A stretch of DNA of 64,000 bases from Axinella damicornis (Eukaryota > Porifera > Demospongiae > Axinellida > Axinellidae). Below the pieces are notes generated by a model that made no database searches, was not told the origin of the DNA, and saw only the letters and a list, made by a program, of their open reading frames with translations. Location of the stretch: contig OZ007510.1 in NCBI GenBank assembly GCA_963931865.1, forward strand, positions 15,108,111 through 15,172,110. The letters are read 5' to 3'. Numbering within the stretch: position 1 is the stretch's first letter; each line of letters starts with the position of its first letter. This document shows positions 10,576 to 19,662 of this stretch, one piece after another. Both the position numbers and the translations under genes were made by a program.

Positions 10576-11748
10576 ATGCAGGACGGAGAACTTCGATTGA
10601 GAGACTTCGATATCTCCGAGGAGACTGGGTTCGTTCCTTCTTCCCCGCCGCTGGCCTGTCTTCCAGAATACTTCTCTTGCTGGGAAGTCCTCGCAAGGAA
10701 CCTACCCGCGTTGATCAGAGAGAGACGCATCCGACAAGCCGTGCTCGAGCTGCCATCGCTCCAGTTCAGCAAGGAAACGCTGGTGTCTGAGAGAGAGTGG
10801 CAGCGAGCATACGTAGTATTGACCTTCTTGGCACAGGCCTACGTATGGGTGGACGGGGAGGGTGGGCTATCGGACAGAGTACCTCAGATTCTGGCTGTGC
10901 CCCTATGCACTGTAGCTGACAAACTAGGTGTTCTTCCAATGCTGTGTTACCCCGCGAGTGTGCTGTACAATTGGGCTGTGCGTGATTCGAAAGGTGCTCT
11001 GGACAGATTCAACCTTCATGCTCTGACTACCTTCACTGGCAGCAGTGATGAATCGTGGTTCTACACCACACATGTGAGAGTTGAGATAGCTGCAGTGCCA
11101 GGCCTTAAGGCTGTAGCGCGGGCCTATTCGTTGATGGCAACAGGTCAAAATGTGCTACTATCTGAGTGTCTGTCAGATGTACGGAAGTCACTAGAAGGGA
11201 TGCGGCAGGCCTTAAAGACGATGTATGAGCATTGTGATCCTACCACCTACTTTGTTGAGGTTCGCCAATTTCAGGCAGGCTCAAATGGGTTGAGCGTCCT
11301 ATCCCAAGGAATTCTGTTTGAAGGAGTAGACAGCAAACCAAGGAAGTTCCATGGCACCAGTGCCGCCCAAAGTGCGGCTGTTCAAACACTCGACATATTC
11401 CTTGGAGCAAACCACACAGGGAATGATGCCAACTTTTTAGAAGTGATGCGTGACTACATGCTCCCCAGACACAGAGCCTTTCTGAAGGTCCTGTCATCGC
11501 TGCGGATGTCAGTGAGGCAGTATGTTACTGACTCTAAAGACCGGGAGCTTGTCATGTCCTACAATGCTGCGGTGGAAGCACTGGCAGACTTTCGCAGTGA
11601 ACATGTCATTTTGGCTACAAGGTACATTCTCTTGCAGAAGAGCTACAGTGTTAATGCCAGCTTGGACACCAAAGGTACTGGTGGGACAGACTTCATGCAC
11701 TTTCTGAAGAATGTTCGTGATGATACTTTAGCACTGAAAATTTTGTAG
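10576..11748 (+). CDS. IDO: Indoleamine 2,3-dioxygenase, copy 1 (intronless)
   Basis: This single open frame of 390 residues matches the whole IDO family (human IDO1 is 403). IDO is a cytosolic haem enzyme that opens the indole ring of tryptophan to N-formylkynurenine. The proximal haem ligand is H343 in FRSEHVILATRY. Other family marks are FLGANHTG, MRDYMLPRHRAFL and GTGGTDFMHFLK near the C-terminus. In the segment aligned to human F226/F227/R231 this copy has Y, F and R (TYFVEVRQF). At the human S167 position it has His (WFYTTHVRVEIAA). It is the most diverged of the three copies. The start ATG aligns with the N-termini of copies 2 and 3 (shared LR.RDFDISEETGFVP region). No introns interrupt it, unlike nearly every neighbouring gene. 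Confidence 0.95.
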   Translation: MQDGELRLRDFDISEETGFVPSSPPLACLPEYFSCWEVLARNLPALIRERRIRQAVLELPSLQFSKETLVSEREWQRAYVVLTFLAQAYVWVDGEGGLSDRVPQILAVPLCTVADKLGVLPMLCYPASVLYNWAVRDSKGALDRFNLHALTTFTGSSDESWFYTTHVRVEIAAVPGLKAVARAYSLMATGQNVLLSECLSDVRKSLEGMRQALKTMYEHCDPTTYFVEVRQFQAGSNGLSVLSQGILFEGVDSKPRKFHGTSAAQSAAVQTLDIFLGANHTGNDANFLEVMRDYMLPRHRAFLKVLSSLRMSVRQYVTDSKDRELVMSYNAAVEALADFRSEHVILATRYILLQKSYSVNASLDTKGTGGTDFMHFLKNVRDDTLALKIL

Positions 11749-12085
11749 TGGTGTTTTTGTTTTCGACGTGGATATTGGTCCGGCAGGAAGTACAATACTT
11801 ATACTATGAGTGCTCCCAGCAAAGAGAGCAGAAGGTTTGATTTTCTAGTACCTCTGCTCTTTCAGGGAAACGGAATTAAGGATTCGAGAGGGGCAACCTG
11901 CTCCACTGGGTCATTACACGTGCATCAACTTTCGGATCTTAACTCCTAGGTTTAGGATGCTGTCCCTAAAGTATTTTACATACTCAGTTGACATGTGCTC
12001 TGTTGGAATGTCATGTGACAAAATTAATTTTTGTGATTGGACACAAAATGGTTATGGTACTGAACATAGATGATGTTTGTTTGAA

Positions 12086-12344
12086 GGGGGTGACACTCCC
12101 ATTGACGCCGTAGTCAGAGCTGCGACCGGGGTCAAGAAATCTTGACCGTCAATTTTGCTGCTTGACCGCTTAACCACATCGCAAAAAGACTCTTGACCGT
12201 TTGACTACGCTGTATTTCAGCCGTTGACCGCCAATAGTATACGGAAGAATGCGTAGCGACAGCAGCCTTTCCTTAGTATACAAGGTCAAGATTCGCTGAT
12301 AATTAAGCCCGGTCGCAGCTCTGACTACAGCATGCATCACCCCC
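12086..12344 (+). mobile_element. MITE A, 259 bp
   Basis: Ends are inverted: GGGGGTGACACTCCC at the left and a TCACCCCC right end, with GTAGTCAGAGCTGCGACCGG / CCGGTCGCAGCTCTGACTAC just inside. The interior matches MITE B in inverted orientation. The duplicated region upstream of IDO copy 3 runs straight from TTTGTTTGAAG to TTATACACAAT without it, so an empty site exists in the same window. No transposase is encoded. Confidence 0.9.
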
Positions 12345-12498
12345 TTGTTATACACAATTTCCCAAAATGCACTGGACACGCCTACGCCTGACCTGGCCCC
12401 CGGCCGGCCACTTGTTTGCCCAGCGGCGCGGCACAATACATAACTGGTCATGTGACTTAGGCGGTACTCTCCCATGGCCAATATGGCTAGGCTGACAA

Positions 12499-12923
12499 GG
12501 GGGGTGACACTCCCATACACGCTGTACATGTAATCAGAGCTGCGGCCAGGCTTATCAGCGAATCTTGACCCATATACTAAGGAAAGGCTGCAGTCGCTAC
12601 GCATTCTTCCGTATACTATCGGCGGTCAACGGCTGAAATACAGCAAGCTTGATGACTCTGAGGTATACTACCATTCTGAACCGTTGGCGTATGAGAACGT
12701 TAACTGTATCTATAGGTTTCATGGAACACATTCATGTTAGACACAGATGACTTCTTTGATCCTAGTGAGAAGGGACTGCATCATTACGTCAACAACTGGT
12801 GTAAAAACCGCAGTCAAACGGTCAAGAGTCTTTTTGCGATGCGGTCAAGCATCAAAAATGATGGTCAAGATTCTTGACCCCGGTCGCAGCTCTGACTACG
12901 GAGTCGATGGGAGGGTCACCCCC
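12499..12923 (-). mobile_element. MITE B, 425 bp, same family as A with a 166-bp cargo
   Basis: It has the same terminal repeats as MITE A and the same interior in reverse orientation, interrupted at about 12645-12810 by 166 bp absent from A (425 minus 166 gives exactly A's 259 bp). The cargo contains two short stop-free frames, one starting KLDDSEVYYHSEPLAYENV and another including LDTDDFFDPSEKGLHHYV. I do not recognise the source gene. Confidence 0.85.
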
Positions 12924-13007
12924 TTGGCTGAAGAGGCAACAAGGAGAGAACGAATGCCTTACCCCTAAACCGCTCCAGCTTTGTCGGCCCATGGCCCATA
13001 AGGCATA

Positions 13008-14183
13008 ATGAGCGGTTCGACAGTAGAGCTCCGGTTGGGAGACTTCGACATATCTGAGGAGACTGGGTTTGTTCCTCCAACTCCCCCTCTCGCTTGTCTC
13101 CCGGAATATTTCTCCCGCTGGGAAGCCCTCGCGAGAAACCTGCCAGCACTGATCAGAGAGAGGCGCATCCGAGAAGCGGTGCAAGAACTACCACTGCTGG
13201 AGTTCAACGAGGAGACGCTGGTATCTGAGAGTGAGTGGCGGCGGGCCTACGTTCTGCTGAGTTTCCTGGCACAGGCCTACATATGGGTGGAGGGAGAGGA
13301 GGGATTACCAGACAGGGTACCTGCAATCCTGGCCGTGCCCTGGGCAAGGACTGCAGGTCATCTTGGTGTGCCTCCCACTACTACATATGCTTCAACGGTG
13401 TTGTACAACTGGAAACTGCAGGATATCCACGCACCAATGGACGGGAACAACGTCTATGCTGTGACAAGTTTTACGGGAACAGAAGACGAGTCGTGGTTTT
13501 ATATGCTGGACCTTCTTATAGACCTGGTAGCTGTGCCGGGACTCAAAGCTATCACCCATGCTTATCAGTCTTTGATGGATGATGATCATGAGAGTTTAAT
13601 GCAAGACCTCATATGTGTTCAGAAAGCTCTTGGGAGCATGCTGGAATTACTCTTGAGGATGTACGAGCTGTGCAATCCCAAGGTATTCTTTTTTAAGATC
13701 CGTCCCTTTCAGGCAGGCTCAGAGGGCCTACAAGCCTTCCCCGCAGGAATAGTGTATGAGGGAGTGGACTCAAAACCGAAACAGTACCACGGTAGCAGTG
13801 CTGGTCAGGACTCGACAATTCATTCCTTTGACATCTTCCTAGGAGCTGAACACACAGGGAGTGATGCTGAATTCCTTCAGGCCATGCGACACTACATGCC
13901 AACCAAGCATAGAGAGTTTCTAGAAACGTTGGCTCACCAGCCTTCTGTGAGGGAATACGCCAAGCAGTCACAGAACAGCAAACTCATAGCTAGTTACAAT
14001 GGTGCAATTGAGGCACTAGCCAAGTTCAGGAGTGAGCATGTGATCCTGGTGACTCGGTACATTGTGAACCAGAAACAGCACAGTGTAAACCCTAGCCTGG
14101 ACATGTGTGGCACAGGTGGGACTCCATTCATGATGTTTCTGAAGAAAGTAAGAGATAACACCCTGGCCCTTCAGATTCATTAG
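13008..14183 (+). CDS. IDO: Indoleamine 2,3-dioxygenase, copy 2 (intronless)
   Basis: This encodes 391 residues, full length for IDO. The haem-ligand His is H344 in FRSEHVILVTRY; the C-terminal GTGGTPFMMFLKKVR loop and HYMPTKHREFL are intact. Residues aligned to human F226/F227/R231 are F, F and R (VFFFKIRPF), as in active IDO1; the S167-equivalent is Asp (WFYMLDLLIDL). It is nearly identical to copy 3, including about 50 bp of 5' flank, so these two arose by a recent tandem duplication. The ATG was chosen because it aligns with copies 1 and 3. The gene is intronless and looks functional, with no frameshift or stop. Confidence 0.95.
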   Translation: MSGSTVELRLGDFDISEETGFVPPTPPLACLPEYFSRWEALARNLPALIRERRIREAVQELPLLEFNEETLVSESEWRRAYVLLSFLAQAYIWVEGEEGLPDRVPAILAVPWARTAGHLGVPPTTTYASTVLYNWKLQDIHAPMDGNNVYAVTSFTGTEDESWFYMLDLLIDLVAVPGLKAITHAYQSLMDDDHESLMQDLICVQKALGSMLELLLRMYELCNPKVFFFKIRPFQAGSEGLQAFPAGIVYEGVDSKPKQYHGSSAGQDSTIHSFDIFLGAEHTGSDAEFLQAMRHYMPTKHREFLETLAHQPSVREYAKQSQNSKLIASYNGAIEALAKFRSEHVILVTRYIVNQKQHSVNPSLDMCGTGGTPFMMFLKKVRDNTLALQIH

Positions 14184-14279
14184 CAGTTGTTTGTGTACTC
14201 CTGTTTGTCACATGATTTGTCTGAGCTGTTTACTCAACCATGATGGAAGTTGTGAATACAATGTCTTTGGCTATATGTA

Positions 14280-14416
14280 CTGGTATGCAAACGGCTGTGC
14301 ATATTATAGATGGTATGCAAACACCCTTGGGCTGTGCATATTATAGATGGTATGCAAACACCCTTGGGCTGTGCATATTATAGATGGTATGCAAACACCC
14401 TTGGGCTGTGCATATT
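14280..14416 (+). repeat. Tandem repeat, about 37-bp unit, 3.7 copies
   Basis: TGGTATGCAAACACCCTTGG with GCTGTGCATATTATAGA recurs through the interval just downstream of IDO copy 2. Confidence 0.9.
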
Positions 14417-14426
14417 ACCGTGTTTT

Positions 14427-14602
14427 TCAGGTTGCTTGCTCCATCCAAACTCGGAATACCAAACTGCAAAGTATCACGTGACTTGAATCCACCAATAGAA
14501 TCCAAGTTGTCACGTGACAACTTGGATTCTATTGGTGGATTCAAGTCACGTGATACTTTTGCAGTTTTGCATTCCGAGTTTGGACGGAGCAAGCAACCTG
14601 AA
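14427..14602. repeat. 176-bp near-perfect palindrome with three CACGTG boxes
   Basis: Arms of about 87 bp are almost perfectly self-complementary around GTTGTCACGTGACAAC (14506-14521). Ends read TCAGGTTGCTTGCTCC and GGAGCAAGCAACCTGA. CACGTG occurs at 14475, 14511 and 14547. It could be a foldback element; no target duplication is obvious. Confidence 0.9.
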
Positions 14603-14864
14603 ATCTACGGTATAGCTGCTGCTTGTTTGACAATACCCTGTACTTATTCCAAGGGTGTTTGTATAGGCTAGAGCCCTGACATGAGGACATCAACACCCTA
14701 GCTGGGGTTGTTAATTAGTCAGTTGACATGTGCTCTGTCATGTGATGTAATTAATTTTGTGATTGGGCACAAAATGCTGAACATAGATGATTATTTGTTT
14801 GAAGTTATACACAATGTACTGGACACGCCTACGCCTGACCTGCCCCCCCCCCCCCCCCCCCCCC

Positions 14865-14932
14865 CAGCCTCGTTCCCAGGCCCCGGTATTTTTTGTCGGC
14901 GCGCGCAGGGGGAGGAGCCTGGGAATGAGGCT

Positions 14933-14933
<1 letters not shown>
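14865..14933. mobile_element. Hairpin element (TAGCCTCG family), 69 bp
   Basis: AGCCTCGTTCCCAGGC at the left pairs with GCCTGGGAATGAGGCTA at the right. It is embedded between two poly-C runs (about 14843-14865 and 14934-14967), so its target duplication cannot be read. Confidence 0.8.
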
Positions 14934-14969
<36 letters not shown>

Positions 14970-15107
14970 CATGCCACTTGTTTGCCCGGCGGCGCGGCGC
15001 AATACATAACTTGTCATGTGACGTGGGCGGTCCGATCCGAATGCGCATAATTATGATATTATGCCTTACCCCTAAACCGCCCTAACTTCGTCGGCCCATG
15101 GTCCATA

Positions 15108-16289
15108 ATGAACGGTTGGGGTCCGACAGTAGAGCTCCGGTTGAGAGACTTTGATATATCTGAGGAGACTGGGTTTGTTCCTCCAACTCCCCCTCTCGCT
15201 TGTCTCCCGGAATATTTCTCCCGCTGGGAAGCCCTCGCGAGAAACCTGCCAGCACTGATCAGAGAGAGGCGCATCCGAGAAGCAGTCCAAGAACTACCGC
15301 TGCTGGAGTTCAACGAGGAGACGCTGGTATCTGAGAGTGAGTGGCGGCGGGCCTACGTTCTGCTGTGTTTCCTGGCGCAGGCCTACGTATGGGTGGACGG
15401 GGAGGAGGGATTACCAGACAGGGTACCTGCAATCCTGGCCGTGCCCTGGGCAAGGACTGCACGTCATCTCGGTGTGCCTCCCATTGTTACATATGCTTCA
15501 ACGGTGTTGTACAACTGGAAACTGCAGGATATCCACGCACCAATGGATGGGAACAACCTCCATGCTGTGACAAGTTTCACGGGAACAGAAGACGAGTCGT
15601 GGTTCTATATAGTGGCCCTTCTAATAGACCTGGTAGCTGTGCCAGGACTCAAAGCAATCACTCATGCTTATCAGTCTTTGATTGATGATGATCATGATAG
15701 TTTAATGCAAGACCTCATATGTGTTCAGAAGGCTCTTGGGAGCATGCTGGAGGTACTCTTGAGGATGTACGAACGGTGCAATCCCAAGGTATTCTATTTG
15801 AAGATCCGCCCCTTTCAGGCAGGCTCAAAGGGCCTACAAGCCTTCCCCGCAGGAATAGTGTATGAGGGAGTGGACTCAAAACCGAAACAGTACCACGGTG
15901 GCAGTGCTGGTCAGAACTCGTCAATTCATTCCTTTGACATTTTCCTAGGAGCTGAACACACAGGGAGTGATGCTGAATTCCTTCAGGCCATGCGACACTA
16001 CATGCCGTCCAAGCATAGAGAGTTTCTAGAAACATTGGCCCACCAGCCTTCTGTGAGGGAATACTCCAAGCAGTCACGGAACAGCAAACTCATAGGTAGT
16101 TACAATGGTGCAATTGAGGCGTTAGCCAAGTTCAGGAGTGAGCATGTGATCCTGGTGACTCAGTACATTGTGAACCAGAAACAGCACAGTGTAAACCCTA
16201 GCCTGGACATGCGTGGCACAGGTGGGACTCCATTCATGATGTTTCTGAAGAAAGTAAGAGATAACACCCTGGCCCTTCAGATTCATTAG
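15108..16289 (+). CDS. IDO: Indoleamine 2,3-dioxygenase, copy 3 (intronless)
   Basis: This encodes 393 residues. The haem-ligand His is H346 in FRSEHVILVTQY. Residues aligned to human F226/F227/R231 are F, Y and R (VFYLKIRPF); the S167-equivalent is Ala (WFYIVALLIDL). Against copy 2 the protein is almost unchanged in the N-terminal 80 residues, while differences fall in segments that line the distal haem pocket in human IDO1 (PPIVTY versus PPTTTY, the WFY segment, VFYL versus VFFF, and GGSAGQN versus GSSAGQD). The frame is open and complete. It converges with USP1 on the minus strand. Confidence 0.95.
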   Translation: MNGWGPTVELRLRDFDISEETGFVPPTPPLACLPEYFSRWEALARNLPALIRERRIREAVQELPLLEFNEETLVSESEWRRAYVLLCFLAQAYVWVDGEEGLPDRVPAILAVPWARTARHLGVPPIVTYASTVLYNWKLQDIHAPMDGNNLHAVTSFTGTEDESWFYIVALLIDLVAVPGLKAITHAYQSLIDDDHDSLMQDLICVQKALGSMLEVLLRMYERCNPKVFYLKIRPFQAGSKGLQAFPAGIVYEGVDSKPKQYHGGSAGQNSSIHSFDIFLGAEHTGSDAEFLQAMRHYMPSKHREFLETLAHQPSVREYSKQSRNSKLIGSYNGAIEALAKFRSEHVILVTQYIVNQKQHSVNPSLDMRGTGGTPFMMFLKKVRDNTLALQIH

Positions 16290-16760
16290 CATGCTGTGTA
16301 GTTGCATGTTTGTGCATGTACTGCTGTTTGTCACATGGTCTTTGTTTGAGCTGTTTACTCAACCATGATGGAAGTTGTGAATACCATGCCCAAAATATTG
16401 ATAACTTTGGCTACTAGTGATCAGGAGGGAGGGCATGAAGTCACGTCTTGACAAAATTGGTTAGTTATGCAGAGATGTCACGCACGTCGATGTCGATTGT
16501 AGCTGCACTGTATCCTGTAGACGTTCCACGTGGGGTATGTGTTCTATGAACACCTCTAGTTAGTTGAGGGTGCCAGTTAACAATGCCCAGTGTTTCCAAG
16601 GATGTTCATCATGTTCATGTGGGGTACTTCATATCTGATTGGTTGGGACCACAGATTAATGTTGATATCAGGTTTTGGGTTAGCCTCGTTCCCAAGCTCT
16701 TGGGCCTGGGAATGGGGCTAGTTATGGAAAGGAAAAAAACCCAACAATTTACACAACAAT
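16290..16760. other. Convergent intergenic region IDO3/USP1
   Basis: This holds the 3' flanks of both genes and the small hairpin element at 16681-16720. No gene is seen. Confidence 0.7.
16681..16720. mobile_element. Hairpin element (TAGCCTCG family), 40 bp
   Basis: TAGCCTCGTTCCCAAGC and CCTGGGAATGGGGCTA are inverted ends with almost no loop. Flanks gttttgggt / gttatggaa match at 6 of 9 positions, a decayed target duplication at best. Confidence 0.75.
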
Positions 16761-19359
16761 TTACACAGTCCTGTAGAAAAGGATGTACGCAGTACGGCTT
16801 CCACTGGACAGTGGAGAAAGCATATCCAGGAGTTCACTCTGAGACACACCTTCCACTCTATCATCATCAAAATAAAACCAGATCCCATCGCCTTTGACAT
16901 TTGACTGAGTTTGCATTGGAAAGCACTCCTGTGCTCTCACACATGTGGTGTAGTGTCCACTGCGGCACGTTGAGCCATAGTGGAACACCACCGCGAACAG
17001 GTGGTATACTCTGTCCTTGTTGGTACACGTGTCCAGACACCAAGGTTTGAATCGCAGGGTAGCAGGTATTGCAATGTTGCCACCCACCTTCCTGACATTC
17101 ACAGCAGACAAGAAGCCCCATGCTTGTGTAGTGAAGCGGTTCAGGTGGATGGTCACCACAGGGGGGAGCGATGCGAACAGGACACTGCGTTCAGCTTCTC
17201 CAAGGTGCCCACACCTGTCGCACCAGTACTTGTTCCCCGCCTCCAGGCGTTCATGTTGAGCAAACTGAGAGAGAGCCCAGGAGAGAGAGAAGGGGCCTAC
17301 AGCTGGATTGCCCACCACTGGCTCCTCGGGGGCACAGCATGCAGGGAACCCAGACAGTCCTGCACTACCCACAGGCAGACTGACGTCCAGGAAGGCTTCA
17401 GTGCGGCTGACACAACTGTCACACTCAAAGCAGCGTGTCTGGTATGCAAGCATTCCCTGGAAGGTCTCCTGAATCAGATCACACTTCCTGCTCCAGAGTT
17501 TGTCCGACACAATTCCATTCTGAATCTTAGGACTGAAAGGTACAGCACAGTCACTTGAACATTTACGGTCAGCAGTACCAAACAGACTGTGGTATGCTGT
17601 TAGCTTCTGCTTCTTGCGAGGTTTCATACTGTTTGCCCGTCTCCGAGTGAAACCAGTCCCTTTCAGTTTGCATTTCTTTCTGGCCAACGTTGGCACATCG
17701 TCCCATCCATCACTGGCCAGTATTTGTCTGCTGGAGGGTGGGATGCTCCCAGGAGTGGCACTACTTGCTAGTTCACTGCAGGTTTCCTGGATGGAGGTGA
17801 GCAGGAAGCGGAGCACCTCCTGTGCATCCTGCTGCATGTGACCAACAAACACGGGGTGCTCCTCCCTGCACGGGAGAATGGTCAACCACTGAATCACATG
17901 TATATGACCCAAGGCAGATGACACTCCTTTCTACTGGTCTCGATTTCCCAACCGCAGCACAGATCGCTTACGGGTGTGTCTGGTGGTCGCTGTCAGGTTA
18001 TTGCGTACACATGGAATGCAGTATAGTGCCGAGATAATGGTTGAGAGAGCTTACCAACAACATCATCAAAAATGTATGCACTCCTGGTAGTGTGCAAGTG
18101 GCAATAGGCTAGCCTCGTTCCCAGGCTCCTCCCCCTGCGCGTACTTCACCGTGCGCACAGGGGGGAGCCTGGGAACGAGGCTAACAATAGGCAGCAGACT
18201 ATATACTACAGTAGTGTTGTCTATTCAAAATTAATTGGCTACTGCACTCTGAATATGCACACAAGAGATTCACCATACCCCGTGCCAGAGATCTCTCCCC
18301 CATGCATGAGACTGGAAGCAATATACGTGCAGGGTTGTGGGTCTGGGAACGAGACTAACTTGTACATGTCTGGTGCATGTCTAAACACATACTTCAGCTT
18401 TGTGATGAATGCTGTTGGATCAACCACTGGCGGTGCCCTCCCTTGTCCCTCTACTTCTGCCATCTTCTGCCACAGCTACAGAAATGCAGAAATGTAATAT
18501 GACATTAGTCTCACGGGCCAGATGCTGTTTGGTGTGGCTGGAAGGGGGGGGGGGGGGGGGGGGGGGGAGGGGAGGGGGGGGGGGGGGGGGGGGGGGGGGA
18601 AGTATCTGGTGTCTCTGGGAGTCTGGGCCATATTCCGTGAATGCAATAATTGGTAAGTCACGCGGTAATGATGCAGTCATTTACTGTATCTGAATTAACA
18701 GGTGCGCTACAGTGTGTATAAATGGAAACCAAGCCTATATACAGATCAGTAGAGCAGCCAGCGTTCGTTACGGCAAGTTAGTATTCTTGTCCGCACACAT
18801 AGCTTTTTCGCATTAACCGTGGAATACTCAGCAACTTCAGTGCTGACAGAAATGAAATTGGATCGGCCTACATTCCTGCAGATGCCACTGAATAAGGCAG
18901 AGACACCAGACTCCCCCCCCCCCCCCCAACTCTTCCAGCCACATCCACCAAACCAACTGGCCCACAAGACTAACTATACGTATGTTGTAGCACCTTATCA
19001 AGGTGTGTGATCAGGGGCCTCTCTTGGTCACCAGAAGAGCAGCCTATCAATGCACCATCTGAACCTTTCTTGTCCACTGTCCTCGTGCCGTCTGCAGCCA
19101 ACACTGAGACGAGTATGACATGGAGCTCCGCCAAGCCAGAGCAGAAACCGGGGCAAAATCTTAATACTTGTAGGATGGAGTTCAGATAGCAAGTGTTTCC
19201 GAGATTATACAAGCCACAACACGAAGGAAGGCCTCTGGATTGAGACTCATTCTCCAATTTCGTGGTCTGATGATCTTTCAAGTTCGAGAGGGTCTGCTGG
19301 AAGAGTCTCTTCTGGCCCAGCTTTAGGGAGAGACGACCTTTCGCCTGTTCTTCGGACAT
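16761..19359 (-). CDS. USP1: Ubiquitin carboxyl-terminal hydrolase 1-like deubiquitinase
   Basis: Three exons on the minus strand: 18994-19359, 18366-18475 and 16761-17865; phases join, giving about 520-530 residues. Exon 1 carries the Cys box GLYNLGNTCYLNSILQVL with catalytic C57. Exon 3 starts with HMQQDAQEVLRFLL (QQDAxEF-type box), then a zinc-ribbon pair (CFECDSC and CDRCG), ending with the His box RSGHYT and a late FDDDRV Asp segment before YILFYRTV. The NLGNTCYLNSILQVL..CPGF block and HMQQDAQEVL point to USP1 rather than other USPs. USP1 with its WDR48/UAF1 partner deubiquitinates FANCD2 and PCNA in DNA repair. Human USP1 is 785 residues; this one lacks most of the inserts, and I see no diglycine autocleavage site. 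It diverges from the caskin-like gene over about 300 bp. Confidence 0.9.
18110..18183. mobile_element. Hairpin element (TAGCCTCG family), 74 bp
   Basis: The left end TAGCCTCGTTCCCAGGCTCC pairs with the right end GGAGCCTGGGAACGAGGCTA. Flanks gcaataggc / acaataggc match at 8 of 9. It lies in a USP1 intron. Confidence 0.92.
18543..18599. repeat. Long poly-G/poly-C tract
   Basis: About 57 bp is nearly pure G on the plus strand with two short interruptions. On the USP1 sense strand it is poly-C, about 70 nt upstream of the exon 2 acceptor, where it may serve as a pyrimidine tract. Confidence 0.95.
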
Positions 19360-19662
19360 CGTTCCTCCACTTTCATGAGTTTTGCATTTCGCGGTAAATT
19401 ATGTGTCCCGTGGCATCACGTGCATACCATGTGATATCTCACTGACGGTCGCGTGGGAGTCACAGGCTCCGGCCGATTGATCATGCATCAAAGCTTGATC
19501 AAAGTGATCTAATTTTGTACGTGTAGACATGCTAGTCTGTGGGAGCTAAGGAGCGCTGTACGCTCGATTCTGTTACTGAGGGAGGGCTTTGTGTGTGATT
19601 AGTGAACAACTGGCGACCTTGGGAGCTGCTTTTCTTCTTGAGGTCTTCAATATCTGTTGGGG
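19360..19662. promoter_or_regulatory. Bidirectional promoter region USP1 / caskin-like
   Basis: The two start codons lie 303 bp apart on opposite strands, so both promoters must share this interval or overlap 5'UTRs. It contains CACGTG (at about 19418) and GC-rich patches but no clear TATA. The assignment rests on gene layout only. Confidence 0.7.

Larger units (their letters stand above)
11749..13007. other. IDO1-IDO2 intergenic region with two MITEs
   Basis: This contains IDO copy 1 3' flank, a segment at about 11985-12085 that is repeated upstream of IDO copy 3 (14718-14810), and MITEs A and B. About 50 bp before each of the copy 2 and copy 3 start codons share GCCTTACCCCTAAACCG and TCGGCCCATG, which may be the conserved promoter/5'UTR. 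Confidence 0.8.
14184..15107. other. IDO2-IDO3 intergenic region
   Basis: This contains a 37-bp tandem repeat, a large palindrome, the duplicated 5' flank shared with IDO copy 2, two poly-C runs and a hairpin element. I see no coding sequence. Confidence 0.8.
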
